Assembly: GCF_036245865.1 (NCBI RefSeq)
Contig: NZ_BTTW01000002.1
Location: forward strand, 434,001-498,000
Direction of reading: 5' to 3'
DNA length: 64,000 nt
DNA from: Corallococcus caeni
GTDB lineage: Bacteria > Myxococcota > Myxococcia > Myxococcales > Myxococcaceae
Shown: piece by piece, positions 7,320 through 19,319 of the stretch
How the letters are laid out: the number at the start of each line of letters is the position of its first letter
Position numbering within the stretch: the first letter of the stretch is position 1
The notes under the pieces: generated by a model
Database searches by the model: none
The model's input: the letters and a program-made list of their open reading frames with translations, nothing else
Told to the model about the DNA's origin: nothing
Made by a program: the position numbers and the translations under genes

Positions 7320-9843
7320 CAGCGTGCGCAAGCTGGAGGACGCTCGCGCGCTGGCGGAGCGCGCCTCGCTCCAGGTGGCGGAAGGGGGAGGGCTGGTGAA
7401 GTCCACCGAGCAGCTGGCGACGCGGCTGGCCTCGGCCGGCAACGAGCAGGCGGCGGCGGGCGAGCAGGTGAGAATCGCCATCGAGTCCGTGGCCGCGCAG
7501 GTGGAGCAGACGAGCACCGCGGTGCAGGCGCTGGTGCGCAGCCAGGTGTCCGTGGGCGACGCGGCCAGGGGCGTGCAGCAGGAGGCGGAGACCACCGCGG
7601 CCGCGATGCAGGAGGTGACGGCGTCGGTGTCCAGCGTGCGCAAGGACGCGGGCATGCTCGCCTCCACCGCGGACGTGACGGCCTCCACCCTGGAGGAGGT
7701 GGCGCGCTCGGTGAAGGGCGTGAGCGCCAACGCGGAGGACCTGGCCGCCTCCAGCGAGCAGCTGCTGGCGAGCATGCAGGAGATGACCGCCACGGTGGAG
7801 GACCTGGTGTCGCGCAACCAGACCAGCGCCGCCACCACGGAAGAGGTCGCCGCCACCATCGAGGAGATGTCCAAGGGCATCACCCGCCTGTCCTCGGACG
7901 CGCAGGGCGTGGGCGAGCGCATGGGCCAGGTGTCCGGCGCCGTCGTGTCCCTGGGCAAGACGCTCCAGGACGTGGTGCGGGACGCGACCACCATGTCCGC
8001 CAGCGTGGAGGACGCGGCCGCCGCCACGGAGCAGGTGGCGCGCAGCGTGCGCGGCGTCGCCGAGCACACGCGCACCCTGGAGGCGAGCGCGGTCACCACC
8101 GCGTCCACCGTGCAGGAGGTGGCCGCCAGCGTGGAGGAGGTGGCCGCCACCTCGGAGAAGAACGCCGCCGTGGTGGACGCCAACGCGGCCACCATCGAAG
8201 AGCTGTCGCGCTCCGCCCAGGCGGTGGCCCGCGCGGCGGAGAGCATCAACGGCCTGGCGTCCACCAGCGCCACCGCGTCCTCGCAGCTGGAGTCCTCCAC
8301 GCGCCGCGCGTCGCAGCTGACGGAGGAGGCGCGGCAGGCCGCGGAGCGCGTGGGCACCAGCGCGCGCGAGGGCGGCGTCACCGTGGCGCGCTCCATCGCG
8401 GGCTTCGGCCGCATCCGCCAGTCCATCGTGGAGTCGTCCGGGGTGATGAAGGAGATGGGCCGGCGCGCCGAGGAGATTGGCGACATCGTGCAGACCATCA
8501 ACCTCATCGCGGACCGCACGAATCTCCTGTCGCTCAACGCCAGCATCGAGGCGGCGCGCGCCGGGGAGCACGGCCGCGGCTTCGCGGTGGTGGCGGAGGA
8601 AATCAGGGCGCTGGCGGACCGCGCGGCGGCGGCCAGCAGCGACGTGGCCAAGATCGTCCGGGGCCTCCAGACGACGGCGCGCGAGGCGGCCGTGGCCAAC
8701 ACCGAGGGCGTGCGCGCGGCGGACGAGGGCGCGGCGCTCGCGGGCGACGCGGAGCGCGCGCTGGGCACCATCCTCAAGGGCGTGGAGGACCTGGGGCTGA
8801 ACGTGCGCGAGGCGTCGCGCGCGTCGGTGGAGCAGGTGCAGGCGGTGCAGGCGCTGGTGCAGGCCACGGCGAAGGTGAGCGAGCAGGGCCGGGTCATCGC
8901 CGCGTCGTCGGTGGAGCAGGCGCAGGCGGCGCAGGCGCTGGCCCAGGGGGGCGCGGAGATGCGGCGCATGGCGCGGCAGACCACCCAGGCCACCCAGGAG
9001 CAGGCCAAGGCGCTGCGCGAGGCCGTGCGCTCCAACAACCAGCTGTCGGAGGTGGCGGAGAAGGTGTCGCGCGCGATGCAGGAGCAGGCACAGGCCGCCA
9101 CGGACCTGGCCCGGGGCACCACGCAGATGCGCCAGCTGGTGCAGGGCGTGAGCGCCGCGGTGATGGCGCAGGGCCAGCAGGTGGGCGTGCTGGGGGCGAC
9201 GGCGCAGGAGGTGGCGGCCTCCACGCAGCGCACGCTCACCGGCATCTCCGAACAGGCCAAGGCCGCGCAGGAGGTGACGCGCGCCATGGAGGCCACGCGC
9301 AAGGAGGTGGCCCAGTCCACGCGCGCCATGTCGGAGCAGGCGCGCGCGCTCAAGCAGGGCGAGCTGGCCAGCCGCCAGGTGGCCAACCTGGCCAAGGAGG
9401 TGACGCGCGCCACGGAGGAGCAGGCCCAGGCGCTCACCGCCCTGGTGCGCGGCGCGGAGGAGGTGCGCCGGGTGGCGAAGACCACCGCGCGCGCGCTGGA
9501 GGAGCAGACGGACGCCCTGTCCCTGCTCACCACGTCCGCCGCGAAGCAGGCCACGGGCGTGGCGGCGGTGGCGAAGGCCGCCCAGGAGCAGGCCTCGGTG
9601 AGTGAGCAGCTGGGCAGGTCGGTGGAGGACATGCGCGGCCGCGCACGGGAGATCGCCGTGACCACGGCGGAGCAGGCGCGCGCCACGGCCGCCACCGCCC
9701 AGGAGGTGCGGGAGGTGGCGGGCCGGCTGGGGCAGCTGGCGCGGCTGAACGGTGAGCAGGTGGAGGGGTTGAGCCACCTGAGCGGCTTGTTGGGCAACAC
9801 GGAGCCGGCGGCGCCCCGGAGCACGCGGGAGCAGGGCACGTGA
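7300..9843 (+). CDS. Soluble methyl-accepting chemoreceptor with very long coiled-coil arms
   Basis: An 847-residue MCP with no transmembrane segment, HAMP or recognisable ligand domain, so it should form a cytoplasmic array. The hairpin tip ([20 protein letters not shown], then [14 protein letters not shown]) starts near residue 408, almost exactly mid-protein. Both flanks are heptad-rich Ala/Glu/Val/Gln sequence with MCP-like repeats ([34 protein letters not shown]). ATG 7300 follows GGAGGAGG and is preferred over TTG 7264. No C-terminal CheR-docking pentapeptide is seen. The stop overlaps the GTG of the HEAT gene. It is probably the sensor of the Che7-like pathway; the signal is unknown. 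Confidence 0.9.
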   Translation: MSTDNGNSVRKLEDARALAERASLQVAEGGGLVKSTEQLATRLASAGNEQAAAGEQVRIAIESVAAQVEQTSTAVQALVRSQVSVGDAARGVQQEAETTAAAMQEVTASVSSVRKDAGMLASTADVTASTLEEVARSVKGVSANAEDLAASSEQLLASMQEMTATVEDLVSRNQTSAATTEEVAATIEEMSKGITRLSSDAQGVGERMGQVSGAVVSLGKTLQDVVRDATTMSASVEDAAAATEQVARSVRGVAEHTRTLEASAVTTASTVQEVAASVEEVAATSEKNAAVVDANAATIEELSRSAQAVARAAESINGLASTSATASSQLESSTRRASQLTEEARQAAERVGTSAREGGVTVARSIAGFGRIRQSIVESSGVMKEMGRRAEEIGDIVQTINLIADRTNLLSLNASIEAARAGEHGRGFAVVAEEIRALADRAAAASSDVAKIVRGLQTTAREAAVANTEGVRAADEGAALAGDAERALGTILKGVEDLGLNVREASRASVEQVQAVQALVQATAKVSEQGRVIAASSVEQAQAAQALAQGGAEMRRMARQTTQATQEQAKALREAVRSNNQLSEVAEKVSRAMQEQAQAATDLARGTTQMRQLVQGVSAAVMAQGQQVGVLGATAQEVAASTQRTLTGISEQAKAAQEVTRAMEATRKEVAQSTRAMSEQARALKQGELASRQVANLAKEVTRATEEQAQALTALVRGAEEVRRVAKTTARALEEQTDALSLLTTSAAKQATGVAAVAKAAQEQASVSEQLGRSVEDMRGRAREIAVTTAEQARATAATAQEVREVAGRLGQLARLNGEQVEGLSHLSGLLGNTEPAAPRSTREQGT

Positions 9844-12209
9844 CCGGTTCGACGGTGAGACACCACCCGCTGTCGCTGTCCTCGGACGACCGCGCCCGGG
9901 TGGAAGAGGTGGAGCAGCTGGCGCGCCAGGGCGCGGCGAGCCTGCCGGTGCTGGTGGACGGGCTGGACGCGCCGTCGTGGGCCGTGCGCCGCGCGGTGGT
10001 GTCCGCGCTGGCGCGCCTGGGCACGCCCTCCGTGGAGCCCCTGTGCGACGTGCTGCGCCACCGCCGGGACAACGAGGCGCGCATCGCCGCGGCGGTGGAC
10101 GCGCTGGTGGCCGCCACCGGTGACGTGGAGGGGCCGGTGGAGGTGCTGGGGGACGACCCCAACCCGGCCATCGTCTGTGACGCCGCCCAGGTGCTGGGGC
10201 GGCGGCGCAGCCGGCGCTCCGTGCCGCTGCTGTCGCGGCTCATCGTCCACCCGGACGACAACGTGGCGGTGGCCGCCATCGAGGCGCTGGGCCGCGTGGG
10301 CGGCGGCGCGGCGGTGGACGCGCTCCTGTCCTCGCTGGGCAGCGGCAACTTCTTCCGCATCTTCCCCGCCATCGACGTGCTGGGCCGCTCCGGCGACCCC
10401 ACCGTCGTGCCGGCGCTGATGGCGCTCCTGTCGGACCCCTTCTACGTCCTGGAGGCGGCGCGCGCGCTGGGGCGCACCGGCCAGGAGGCCGCGGTGCCCG
10501 CGCTCGTGGGCCTGCTCCAGCGCGGCAACGACGCGGTGGTGCGCGTGGCGGCGGTGGCGCTGGTGGAAATCCACGACGCGCAGGTGCAGCGCTTCGGCGG
10601 CGCGCGCATGGTGCCGTCGGTGCTGCGCTCCACGTCGACGGAGCCGCACCCCACCGGGCGCCGGATGGCCCAGGTCATCGCGGGCGCGGACGCGGGGGAG
10701 AAGACCGCGGTGGCGCGCCTCTTGGGCTGGGTGGGCGGCGCGGACGCGGCGGCGGGGCTCCTGAAGCTGCTGGACTCGCAGGACCTGGGCGTGTCGCGCG
10801 CGGCCGCGGCGGCCCTGGGAGAGCTGGGCGCGGAGGCGGACGCGCAGATACTGCAGTCGCTGCGCGAGGGTGAAAGCTCGCGCAGGCGGGTGCTGCTGCC
10901 GCTGGTGGGCAAGCGCTCCGCGGCGGTGCCGGACGTGCTGTTGTGCCTGGAGGACCGGGACGCGACGGTGCGCGCGCTGGCGGCGGAGACGCTGTCGCGC
11001 ATTGGTGACACGTCCGCGGTGCCGGCCCTGTTCGCGCGGCTGTCGGACGAGGACCCCCGCGTGTCGCAGGCGGTGGTGGGCGCCATCCAGTCGCTGGGCA
11101 GCGAGACGACGGAGACGCTGGCGCTGGAGGCGGCGCGGTCCTCGGACGCGCGCCAGCGGCGGGCGGCGCTGCGCATCGTGGCGTACTTCGGCTATCCGCG
11201 CGGCCTGGACGCGCTGCTCCTGGCCATGCGGGACCCGGACGAGCGGCTGCGCGACGCGGCCATCTACGGCCTGCCCTTCATCGACGACCCGCGCGCGGTG
11301 GACGCGCTGCTGGTCGCGGCGAGCCACGAGTCGGAGCGCACGCGCGCCACCGCCATGCGCGCGCTGGGCCAGACGGACAAGCAGGCGCGCATCACCTCCA
11401 CGCTGCTGGGCGGCCTGAACGACCGCGACCCGTGGGTGCGCTACTACGCGTGCCAGTCGCTGGGGAAGCTCAACGAGGAGGCCGCCGCGGACGCCATCGT
11501 CGCGCTGGCCAACGACGACGCGGGCCAGGTGCGCGTGGCGGTGGTGGACGCGCTGGCGCACATGCACACGGAGAGCGCCATGGCGGCGCTGCGCCGGGCG
11601 GCCTCGTCCTCGGACGCGGACGTGCGCCGCGCGGCGCTGCTGGGGCTGGGCGTGGCGCGGCGGCCGGACGCGCTGCCGGTGCTGCTGGAGGCGGTGCACT
11701 CGGAGGACCCGGCCACGCGGCTGGTCGCCCTGTCCGCGGTCGCGGAGTACGACGCGCCGGAGACATTGCCCGCGCTCTTGCGCGCCGCCGGGGACCGGGA
11801 CGACAGCGTGCGCAGCGCGGCGGTGGGCTTCCTGGCCACGCGCACGGGCACGCACGCGACGCAGCAGCTGGTGTCGCTGCTGGGGGACGTGATGCTGCGC
11901 GAGCAGGTGGTGTCCGCGCTGGCGCTGCCGGTGGAGGGACGGCTGCCCGGGCTGATGGCGGCGCTGGAGGTGGCGGACGACGGGACGGCGCCCCTGCTGG
12001 TGGCGGCGCTGGCGCGCATGCGCCGGGCGGACGCGAGGGCGGCGCTGATGCAGTCGCTCATCGGCGCGAGCCCCGCTGGCCGCCGCGCGGCGGCCCCCGC
12101 GGTGGCGGCGCTGGGCACGGTGGAGGCGCGCGAGGCGCTGGACCGGGCGGCCCACCGCGACGAGGACCCCGAAGTGCGCCGCGCCTGCCTCCTGGCCCTG
12201 GGCCGCTGA
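9840..12209 (+). CDS. HEAT-repeat protein, probable chemosensory output partner (Cpc7-like)
   Basis: The 789 residues are almost wholly HEAT/PBS-lyase-type helical repeats of about 30 residues, for example [40 protein letters not shown] and [19 protein letters not shown]. The regular pattern is D-x-x-V/A-R-x-A-A-x-x-A-L-G-x-x-G. Such solenoids bind other proteins and this one has no catalytic motif, signal peptide or membrane segment. The GTG start (9840) overlaps the receptor stop. Operon position and family match Cpc7 of the M. xanthus Che7 system, described as a CheY7 partner that affects aggregation and sporulation. I infer the same role; orthology needs an alignment. Confidence 0.88.
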   Translation: MTGSTVRHHPLSLSSDDRARVEEVEQLARQGAASLPVLVDGLDAPSWAVRRAVVSALARLGTPSVEPLCDVLRHRRDNEARIAAAVDALVAATGDVEGPVEVLGDDPNPAIVCDAAQVLGRRRSRRSVPLLSRLIVHPDDNVAVAAIEALGRVGGGAAVDALLSSLGSGNFFRIFPAIDVLGRSGDPTVVPALMALLSDPFYVLEAARALGRTGQEAAVPALVGLLQRGNDAVVRVAAVALVEIHDAQVQRFGGARMVPSVLRSTSTEPHPTGRRMAQVIAGADAGEKTAVARLLGWVGGADAAAGLLKLLDSQDLGVSRAAAAALGELGAEADAQILQSLREGESSRRRVLLPLVGKRSAAVPDVLLCLEDRDATVRALAAETLSRIGDTSAVPALFARLSDEDPRVSQAVVGAIQSLGSETTETLALEAARSSDARQRRAALRIVAYFGYPRGLDALLLAMRDPDERLRDAAIYGLPFIDDPRAVDALLVAASHESERTRATAMRALGQTDKQARITSTLLGGLNDRDPWVRYYACQSLGKLNEEAAADAIVALANDDAGQVRVAVVDALAHMHTESAMAALRRAASSSDADVRRAALLGLGVARRPDALPVLLEAVHSEDPATRLVALSAVAEYDAPETLPALLRAAGDRDDSVRSAAVGFLATRTGTHATQQLVSLLGDVMLREQVVSALALPVEGRLPGLMAALEVADDGTAPLLVAALARMRRADARAALMQSLIGASPAGRRAAAPAVAALGTVEAREALDRAAHRDEDPEVRRACLLALGR

Positions 12210-12225
12210 AGAGAGCCCACGGCCC

Positions 12226-13047
12226 ATGAGCACGCTGCCGCTGTCCCCGCAGGTCCTGGCCATCCTGGCCATGCTCATCGAGCAGCGCTCGGGCCTGCAC
12301 TACGGGCCCGAGGACCGGGAGCTGCTGGCGGAGAAGCTGTCCGTCCGCGCGCTGGATGCCGGGTTCGACTCGCTGCTCGACTACTACTACTTCCTTCGCT
12401 ACGACCCGAAGGGCCCGGAGACGCTGGACGGGCTGGTGGAGGCGCTGCTCGTCCACGAGACGTACTTCTTCCGCGAGCCCCAGGCGATGGAGGTGCTGGT
12501 GGACGAGGTGCTCGTGCCCGCGGTCAAGGCCGGCCGCAAGCCCCGGGTGTGGTGCGCGGCGTGCGCCACCGGCGAGGAGCCGCTCACGCTGGCCATGATG
12601 CTGGACTCGCGGGGCGTGCTGGGGGACGTGTCCATCCTGGCCACGGACCTGAGCGCCCGGGCGCTGGAGCGCGCGCGGACGGGGGAGCACAACCTGCGCT
12701 GCATGCGCGCGCTGCCCCCGGGCGTGGTGGGGCGCTGGCTGGACGTGGTGGACGGGCGCCCCCGCGTGCGGCCGGAGCTGATGGCGCGCGTGGAGTGGCG
12801 GCAGCTCAACCTGGTGGACACGGCGGGCTACCCGGAGCCGGGGAGCTGCGAGGCCATCCTCTGCCGCAACGTGCTCATCTACTTCCAGGACGACACCGCG
12901 CGCCGCGTGGTGGATGGCCTCACCGGGGCGCTGCGGCCCGGCGGGCACCTGTTGGTGGGCACGTCCGAGTCCCTGATGCGCTTTGGCACGGCGCTGCGCT
13001 GCGAGGAGCGCCGCGGGGCGTTCTTCTACAGCAAGGCGGACGCATGA
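12226..13047 (+). CDS. cheR: Chemoreceptor glutamate methyltransferase CheR
   Basis: A 273-residue SAM-dependent O-methyltransferase that methylates glutamates on the receptor helices. The N-terminal helical domain (1-75) contains the family hallmark LLVHETYFFREP. The SAM domain has WCAACATGEEPLTLAMM as motif I, LATDLSARALERAR for ribose contact and AILCRNVLIYFQ near the active site. It lies 16 bp after the HEAT gene, and its TGA overlaps the cheB ATG. With CheB it gives the operon a full adaptation module, so the soluble receptor should be covalently adapted. Confidence 0.93.
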   Translation: MSTLPLSPQVLAILAMLIEQRSGLHYGPEDRELLAEKLSVRALDAGFDSLLDYYYFLRYDPKGPETLDGLVEALLVHETYFFREPQAMEVLVDEVLVPAVKAGRKPRVWCAACATGEEPLTLAMMLDSRGVLGDVSILATDLSARALERARTGEHNLRCMRALPPGVVGRWLDVVDGRPRVRPELMARVEWRQLNLVDTAGYPEPGSCEAILCRNVLIYFQDDTARRVVDGLTGALRPGGHLLVGTSESLMRFGTALRCEERRGAFFYSKADA

Positions 13048-14075
13048 CGTTGCGCGTGCTGGTGGTGGACGACTCCGCGTTCGCGCGCAAGGTGCTGCGC
13101 AAGGTGCTGTCGGACGCGGAAGGGGTGGAGGTGGTGGGCACCGCGCGCGACGGGCTGGACGCGCTGGAGCGGGTGGCGGAGCTCAAGCCGGACGTCATCA
13201 CCCTGGACCTGGTGATGCCGGCGCTGGACGGGACGGGCTTCCTGCGCGCGCTGTCCGGCATGCCGGACGCGCCCCGGGTGGTGGTGGTGAGCAGCGCGGG
13301 CACGGACAGCGAGCTGGCGGTGGCCGCGCTCCAGGCGGGCGCGGTGGACCTGGTGCACAAGCCCACGGCGCTGGCCACCGACCGGCTCTACGAGCTGGGC
13401 GCGGAGCTGGTGGAGAAGGTGCGCGTCGCCGGCCGCGCGGTGCCGCGCTACGCGAACGAGCTGAAGGCCGCCAGGGACGCCCCGCCCGCGCGGGTGCTGC
13501 CCGCCACCTCCCCGAAGCTGCTGGCGGTGGGCACGTCCACGGGCGGGCCGCAGGCGCTGACGCGGCTCTTGTCGGCGCTGCCCCGGGACTTCCCGGCGCC
13601 GGTGGTGCTCGCGCTGCACATCCCCGCCGGCTACACGGAGGCCGTGGCGAAGCGGCTGGACTCGCAGAGCGCGCTGGAGGTGGTGGAGGCCAGCGACGGC
13701 CTGGAGCTGGTGCCGGGCCGCGCGGTGCTGGCGCGCGCGGGGTACCACCTGAAGGTGGCGCGGCACGGGGCGCTGAACCTGGTGCGCCTGGACCGCCATC
13801 CGCTGGGCACCCCGCACCACCCCTCCGTGGACGTGCTCTTCCAGAGCGTGGCGGAGGTCTGGGGCAGGGACGCCCTGGGGCTGGTGCTCACCGGCATGGG
13901 CGAGGACGGGCTCCAGGGCGCGCGGGCCCTGCGCGCCGCGGGCGGCGTGGTGCTCACGGAGGCGGAGTCCTCCTGCGTGGTGTACGGCATGCCGCGCGCG
14001 GTGGCGGAGGCCGGCCTGTCCAACGGCAGCGCGCCGCTGGACGACCTGGTGCCGCTCATCTCCCGCTTCGTCTGA
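13044..14075 (+). CDS. cheB: Chemoreceptor methylesterase/deamidase CheB
   Basis: A 343-residue receiver-regulated methylesterase. The receiver (1-120) has VVDDS and phosphoacceptor Asp55 (VITLDLVMPALDG) with Lys in LVHKPT. After a linker, the catalytic domain (about 155-343) has Ser165 in VGTSTGGPQAL, the catalytic His in LALHIPAGYTEA and the Asp in LTGMGEDGLQGA. It removes methyl groups added by CheR and is activated by CheA phosphorylation. This is the last gene of the operon; a convergent histidine kinase gene ends 19 bp further on. Confidence 0.93.
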   Translation: MTLRVLVVDDSAFARKVLRKVLSDAEGVEVVGTARDGLDALERVAELKPDVITLDLVMPALDGTGFLRALSGMPDAPRVVVVSSAGTDSELAVAALQAGAVDLVHKPTALATDRLYELGAELVEKVRVAGRAVPRYANELKAARDAPPARVLPATSPKLLAVGTSTGGPQALTRLLSALPRDFPAPVVLALHIPAGYTEAVAKRLDSQSALEVVEASDGLELVPGRAVLARAGYHLKVARHGALNLVRLDRHPLGTPHHPSVDVLFQSVAEVWGRDALGLVLTGMGEDGLQGARALRAAGGVVLTEAESSCVVYGMPRAVAEAGLSNGSAPLDDLVPLISRFV

Positions 14076-14094
14076 CAGGGGCGGCGCGCCCTCT

Positions 14095-15612
14095 TCAGGG
14101 GCGGTGCGCGGGGGGATGCGGCGGCTCGGGCGGCGGGCCCTTCCGGGGCGGCGCGCGGCGCGGCAGCGTGACGGTGAAGGTGGTGCCGTCGTCCTCGGTG
14201 GAGGTGACGTCGATGGTGCCGCCGTGGGCGTGCACGATTTCGCGCACGATGTAGAGCCCCAGGCCGTAGCTCATCTTCAGCGTGCGCGTCTGCTGCGGGC
14301 CCTGGCGGAAGGGCTCGAAGAGGTGGGGCAGGGTGGCCTCCGGGATGGGGCGGCCCTGGTTGTGGACCGTCACCACCACCTTGTTGCGCAGGCCGCGCGT
14401 GGCCAGGCGCACGGGCGCGTCCGCCGGGCTGTACTTGAGCGCGTTCTCCACCAGGTTGGACACCACCTGCGCCAGCCGGTCCGGGTCCCAGTGCCCCTGC
14501 GTGTTGCCCTTGTGCTCCACGACGATGTCGCGCTGCGGGAAGGCCACGCGGAACTCGTGCGCCACCTTGGCCAGCAGCTCCTGCGTGTCCGAACCGCGCG
14601 GCTCAATCACCACGCCGCCCACCAGCCGGGCGCGGGTGAAGTCCAGCAAGAGGCGCGTCAGCCGCTCGATGCGCACCGCCGCGGTGGCGATGCGCCGGCT
14701 GGTGCGCGCCGTCTCCTCCGCGGGGCCCCCGGCCGCCAGCACGCGCGACCAGTTCATGATGGCGCCCAGCGGGCTGCGGATGTCATGGCTGATGATGCCC
14801 ATGAGGTGCTCCTGGAACTCCGCGTGCCGGCGCACCTCCTCTTCCGCCCACTTGCGCTGGGTGATGTCGCGGCTGATGCCGAACAGGCCGAACACGTTGC
14901 CTTCCGGGTCGCGCAGCGGGCCCTTGGTGGACAGCCACACGCGCACGTCCCCGCAGGGGTCCTGCTGCGCGTCCTCGTAGGTGAGGGGGGCGCCCGCCTT
15001 GAGCACGTCCCGGTCGTGCTTCAGGTTGGCCTGGGCCTCCCCGGCCGGGAACAGCTCCGCGTCCGTGTGCCCGCGCACCTCGGACACGGTGCGGCCCAGG
15101 GCGCGCGCGCCCGCGGAGTTGATGACCTGGTAACGGCCCTCCATGTCCTTGATGTAGATGGCGTCGGTGGTGCCCTCCATCACCGCCTGGAAGAGCTGGC
15201 CCACGCGCTGCAACTCGTTGCGGGCCTGGAACTCGTGGGTGATGTCGCGGCAGTGCACCAGGAGGCCGCCGTCCACCGGGCGGGTGCTCACCTCGAAGCA
15301 GAAGCCGCCCTCGTGCCAGCGGTGCTCGTAGCGCGCGGCGGCCGGCTGCGCGGTGGCGGGCGCGTCCAGGCGCAAGTGGGGGCCCAGGCCCAGCACGTCC
15401 GCCACCTTCTTGCGCAGGTCGTCCCCGGTCTGGACGCGGGCCCCCAAGAGCTCGCGCATGCGCGGGCTCAGGTAGCGGATGCGCCAGCCCTCGTCCACGC
15501 CGAGGAAGGCCTCCGGCAGCCCCTCCAGCAGCGCGAGCAGGCCCGGGCCGGGCGCCTCCGTCGAGGACGGGGCGGAGGGACGGGAGCGCGGGCGGGCGGG
15601 AGCGTGGGCCAT
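14095..15612 (-). CDS. Double-PAS histidine kinase
   Basis: A cytoplasmic 505-residue sensor kinase. PAS 1 (about 25-125) and PAS 2 (about 135-255, ending in the PAC-like FGLFGISRDITQRKWAEEE) precede the kinase core. The phosphorylated His is His276 in LMGIISHDIRSPLGAI. The ATPase has NLVENALKYSP (N box) and SYGLGLYIVREIV (G2), and the protein ends in a Pro/Arg-rich tail. It is convergent with cheB and has no adjacent response regulator of its own. The nearest receivers are the CheY/CheB of the neighbouring operon or the stand-alone receivers at the left end, so its partner cannot be assigned. Confidence 0.85.
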   Translation of the reverse strand: MAHAPARPRSRPSAPSSTEAPGPGLLALLEGLPEAFLGVDEGWRIRYLSPRMRELLGARVQTGDDLRKKVADVLGLGPHLRLDAPATAQPAAARYEHRWHEGGFCFEVSTRPVDGGLLVHCRDITHEFQARNELQRVGQLFQAVMEGTTDAIYIKDMEGRYQVINSAGARALGRTVSEVRGHTDAELFPAGEAQANLKHDRDVLKAGAPLTYEDAQQDPCGDVRVWLSTKGPLRDPEGNVFGLFGISRDITQRKWAEEEVRRHAEFQEHLMGIISHDIRSPLGAIMNWSRVLAAGGPAEETARTSRRIATAAVRIERLTRLLLDFTRARLVGGVVIEPRGSDTQELLAKVAHEFRVAFPQRDIVVEHKGNTQGHWDPDRLAQVVSNLVENALKYSPADAPVRLATRGLRNKVVVTVHNQGRPIPEATLPHLFEPFRQGPQQTRTLKMSYGLGLYIVREIVHAHGGTIDVTSTEDDGTTFTVTLPRRAPPRKGPPPEPPHPPAHRP

Positions 15613-16050
15613 CGGCGGGTCGTCAGGGGTACGGGGAGCGGGGTCCCTTCAGGTGGGAAACACGGCGGTGCTTCGCGAGCGTGCCCGGCTTCAACGCCGG
15701 GACATGGAACCAGGAGGGTGCAAGGCGTCCTGACCGCCTGTTACGGGATTCATGGACTCGTGGATTTCCGAGGGTAAGGAGAAACCTCCGGGAGGAAACG
15801 GGTCAGTGCGGTTCCTGTCGCCTGCATCGCGCGCGAGGTCCGCCACGCGACAGAAGACACGGGGCTGGACGGGAACGGAATGCATCCACCAGAACCATAC
15901 CCCGCTCAAGGCAAAGCGGGGGGCCACCCCGAGGGATGACGGGCTTCCGCGCGGCGCGCCACCCTCCGGGCCTCCAGCCGTGCGTCCATGATGGAGGGTT
16001 GTGGCCGGAACGGATGGGGGCGGGTCTGCCGGGCCCCGGATTTTCCCAAG
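15613..16050. other. 438-bp intergenic region
   Basis: It lies upstream of the double-PAS kinase and downstream of the NtrC-type gene, both on the minus strand. No credible coding frame was seen. It contains several small symmetric elements: CCTCCGGGAGG (15785-15795), CTGTCGC/GCGACAG (15815-15821 with 15847-15853) and CCCCGCT/AGCGGGG (15900-15906 with 15915-15921). None has a U-tract that would mark a clear terminator. The kinase promoter should be in the low-coordinate end. Confidence 0.5.
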
Positions 16051-17420
<1,370 letters not shown>

Positions 17421-17439
<19 letters not shown>

Positions 17440-18899
17440 GCGTGCGTCCCCGGCGGCAGGTAGATGGAGAAACAACTCCCACGGCCCGGCTCGCTTTTCA
17501 CGTCAATCCAGCCGCCGTGGTCCCGCACCATCCCATAGGAGACGGACAGACCCAGGCCCGTTCCCTCGCCCACGTCCTTGGTGGTGAAGAAGGGCTCGAA
17601 GACGTGGGGCAGCACGTCCGCCGGGATGCCCGAGCCCTCGTCCTCCACGTCCAGCCGCACCCAGTCCTGCTCCTCGCCGCCCACGTCCGCGGGGGGCGTG
17701 GCGCGCAGCACCCGCGAGCGCACCCGCAGGGTGCCGGGCCGGTGCATCGCGTGCAGGCCGTTCATGACCAGGTTCGTGAGCACCTGCTGGAACTGCCCCG
17801 CGTCCACCTCCACGGTGAACCCCGAGGGCACCTCCTGGGACAGCGTCACGCCCTTCTTGGTGGCCATGGGCTTGAGCAGGGAGAAGGTGCGCTCCGCCAG
17901 GAGCGACAGGTCCTCCGGCGCGCGCGACGGCGTGCGGCGCCGGGCGAAGTCCAGGAGCTGCCGGATGATGCCGGTCATGTGCTGCGCCTGCTGGAAGATG
18001 ATGCGGGCGCACTCGTTCACCTCGTCGCCCTCCGCCTCGCCGGAGGACACCATCTTCGCGCGGCCCATCACGACGTTGAGTGGCGTGCCCAATTCGTGCG
18101 CCACGCCGGACGCGAGCTTGCCCACGGTGGTGAGCCGGTCCGCGTGGCGCAGGTGCTCCACCGTGGCCAGCCGCGCCGCCGTCTCCGACGCCAGCCGCGC
18201 CCGAGTCTCCTCCAGCTGCTCGCCCATCCGGTTCATGGCCACCGCCAGGGTCGTCAGTTCGTCGCCGTGCTCGCGCCGCAGGGGCACGCGCGCGGTGAGG
18301 TCGCCTTCGCCAATGCGTCCCGCCAGATGCACCAGCTGCTCCACGGGCCGGCCCACCAGCCGGCGGCCCATGGCCATGGCGGCCAGGAGGAAGAACACGG
18401 ACAGCGCCGCCGTGGCGATGAAGGTGCCCACCACCGTGGTGCGCACGTGCTGCTCCTGTTCGGACAGGGACTCGGTGATTTCAATGGCCCCCATGCGCCG
18501 GCCCAGGAAGACGGGCGTGTACGAGCGCAGCACGCCCGGGCTGGTGGACGCGTCCATCATCCAGCCGTCATTGCCCGCGCGCAGGCTGAGCAGCAGGGCC
18601 GGAGGCAGCGCCGGCGCGAAGCCGGAGCCCGGCCCGCCGTCCAGCCACACCCAGCGCAGCCGCACCTGCTCCTGGAAGCGGTTGGCCTGGTTGAGGAGCG
18701 TGAGCGCCTCGGACTCGCCCGCCAGCTGCCACGCCTTGCCAATGGAGCCCGCCAGCGTGTGGCCCAGCAGGCGGTGGTCGTGCTGCGTGTCGATTTCCGA
18801 CCGGGCGAGCTCCCGGTTGACCTGGAACGCCTGGAGCCCGGCCATCACCGCGACGGCGAGCAGCACCAGGGCCAGGGTGAACTTGCGAGCGAGCTTCAC
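17421..18899 (-). CDS. Membrane histidine kinase paired with the NtrC-type regulator
   Basis: A 492-residue NtrB/AtoS-like sensor. TM1 is at about 7-27, an extracytoplasmic sensor region at 28-155 and TM2 at about 156-177. A HAMP domain follows (about 178-235; GRRLVGRPVEQLVHLAGRIG), then HisKA with His268 in ASGVAHELGTPLNVV. The ATPase has the N box NLVMNGLHAMH, G1 DEGSGIP and G2 GEGTGLGLSVSYGMV. A GTG start at 18899 places the first residues directly before TM1; an in-frame start at 18944 would add 15 residues. The sensor region matches nothing I recognise. It should phosphorylate the regulator encoded immediately downstream. Confidence 0.9.
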
Positions 18900-18999
18900 G
18901 AAGAGGCAACCCCCGGTTCGTGCATGAGGGGGAAGGAAACACACGGACCGGGGAGGTACGCTACGGGTACCGCGGGTGCTGCGTCACGACAGCGTGTGG

Positions 19000-19191
19000 C
19001 TAGTTGCTGCTCGAGCCTTCGGCCGGGGCGGCGGGGGCCTTCTGGCTGGTGCCCTGCTTCGCCTTCTTCGTCTTGGTTCCGGCCTTCGCCTGGGCGGTGG
19101 GCGCGCTCTTGGCGGGCTTGGCCTCGGCGGCGAAGGCGCCAGAGGCGAGGGACAGGGACAGGGCGAGGACGAGGGCGGAAGTGCGCTTCAT
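19000..19191 (-). CDS. Small exported Ala/Lys-rich protein
   Basis: A 63-residue protein with a clear signal peptide (MKRTSALVLALSLSLASGAFA, cleavage likely after residue 21 before EAKPAK). The mature part is only about 42 residues of low-complexity Ala, Lys, Thr and Pro. A GGAG sequence precedes the ATG. Function unknown; similar tiny lysine-rich exported proteins are common in myxobacteria. It is divergent from the receiver gene at 19438, and the interval carries the palindromes described separately. Confidence 0.65.
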   Translation of the reverse strand: MKRTSALVLALSLSLASGAFAAEAKPAKSAPTAQAKAGTKTKKAKQGTSQKAPAAPAEGSSSN

Positions 19192-19319
19192 GGGTGACTC
19201 CGTGTCAGGCCCGCGAGAAGTGGGTGCGGGGCTGACCGGGGGCTAGAGCATCGGCCATGCCAACGCGCGGTCGCCGAGTGACGCGCTGCCAACGCGGGGC
19301 GGAATGGCCATGAATGCCT

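Noticed and set aside
6783-12278. Very long open frame antisense to the Che7-like operon
   Set aside because: It is rich in Arg, Ala, His and Gly with no domain pattern and lies opposite genes with clear motifs. Long antisense frames are expected in DNA with third-position GC this high.
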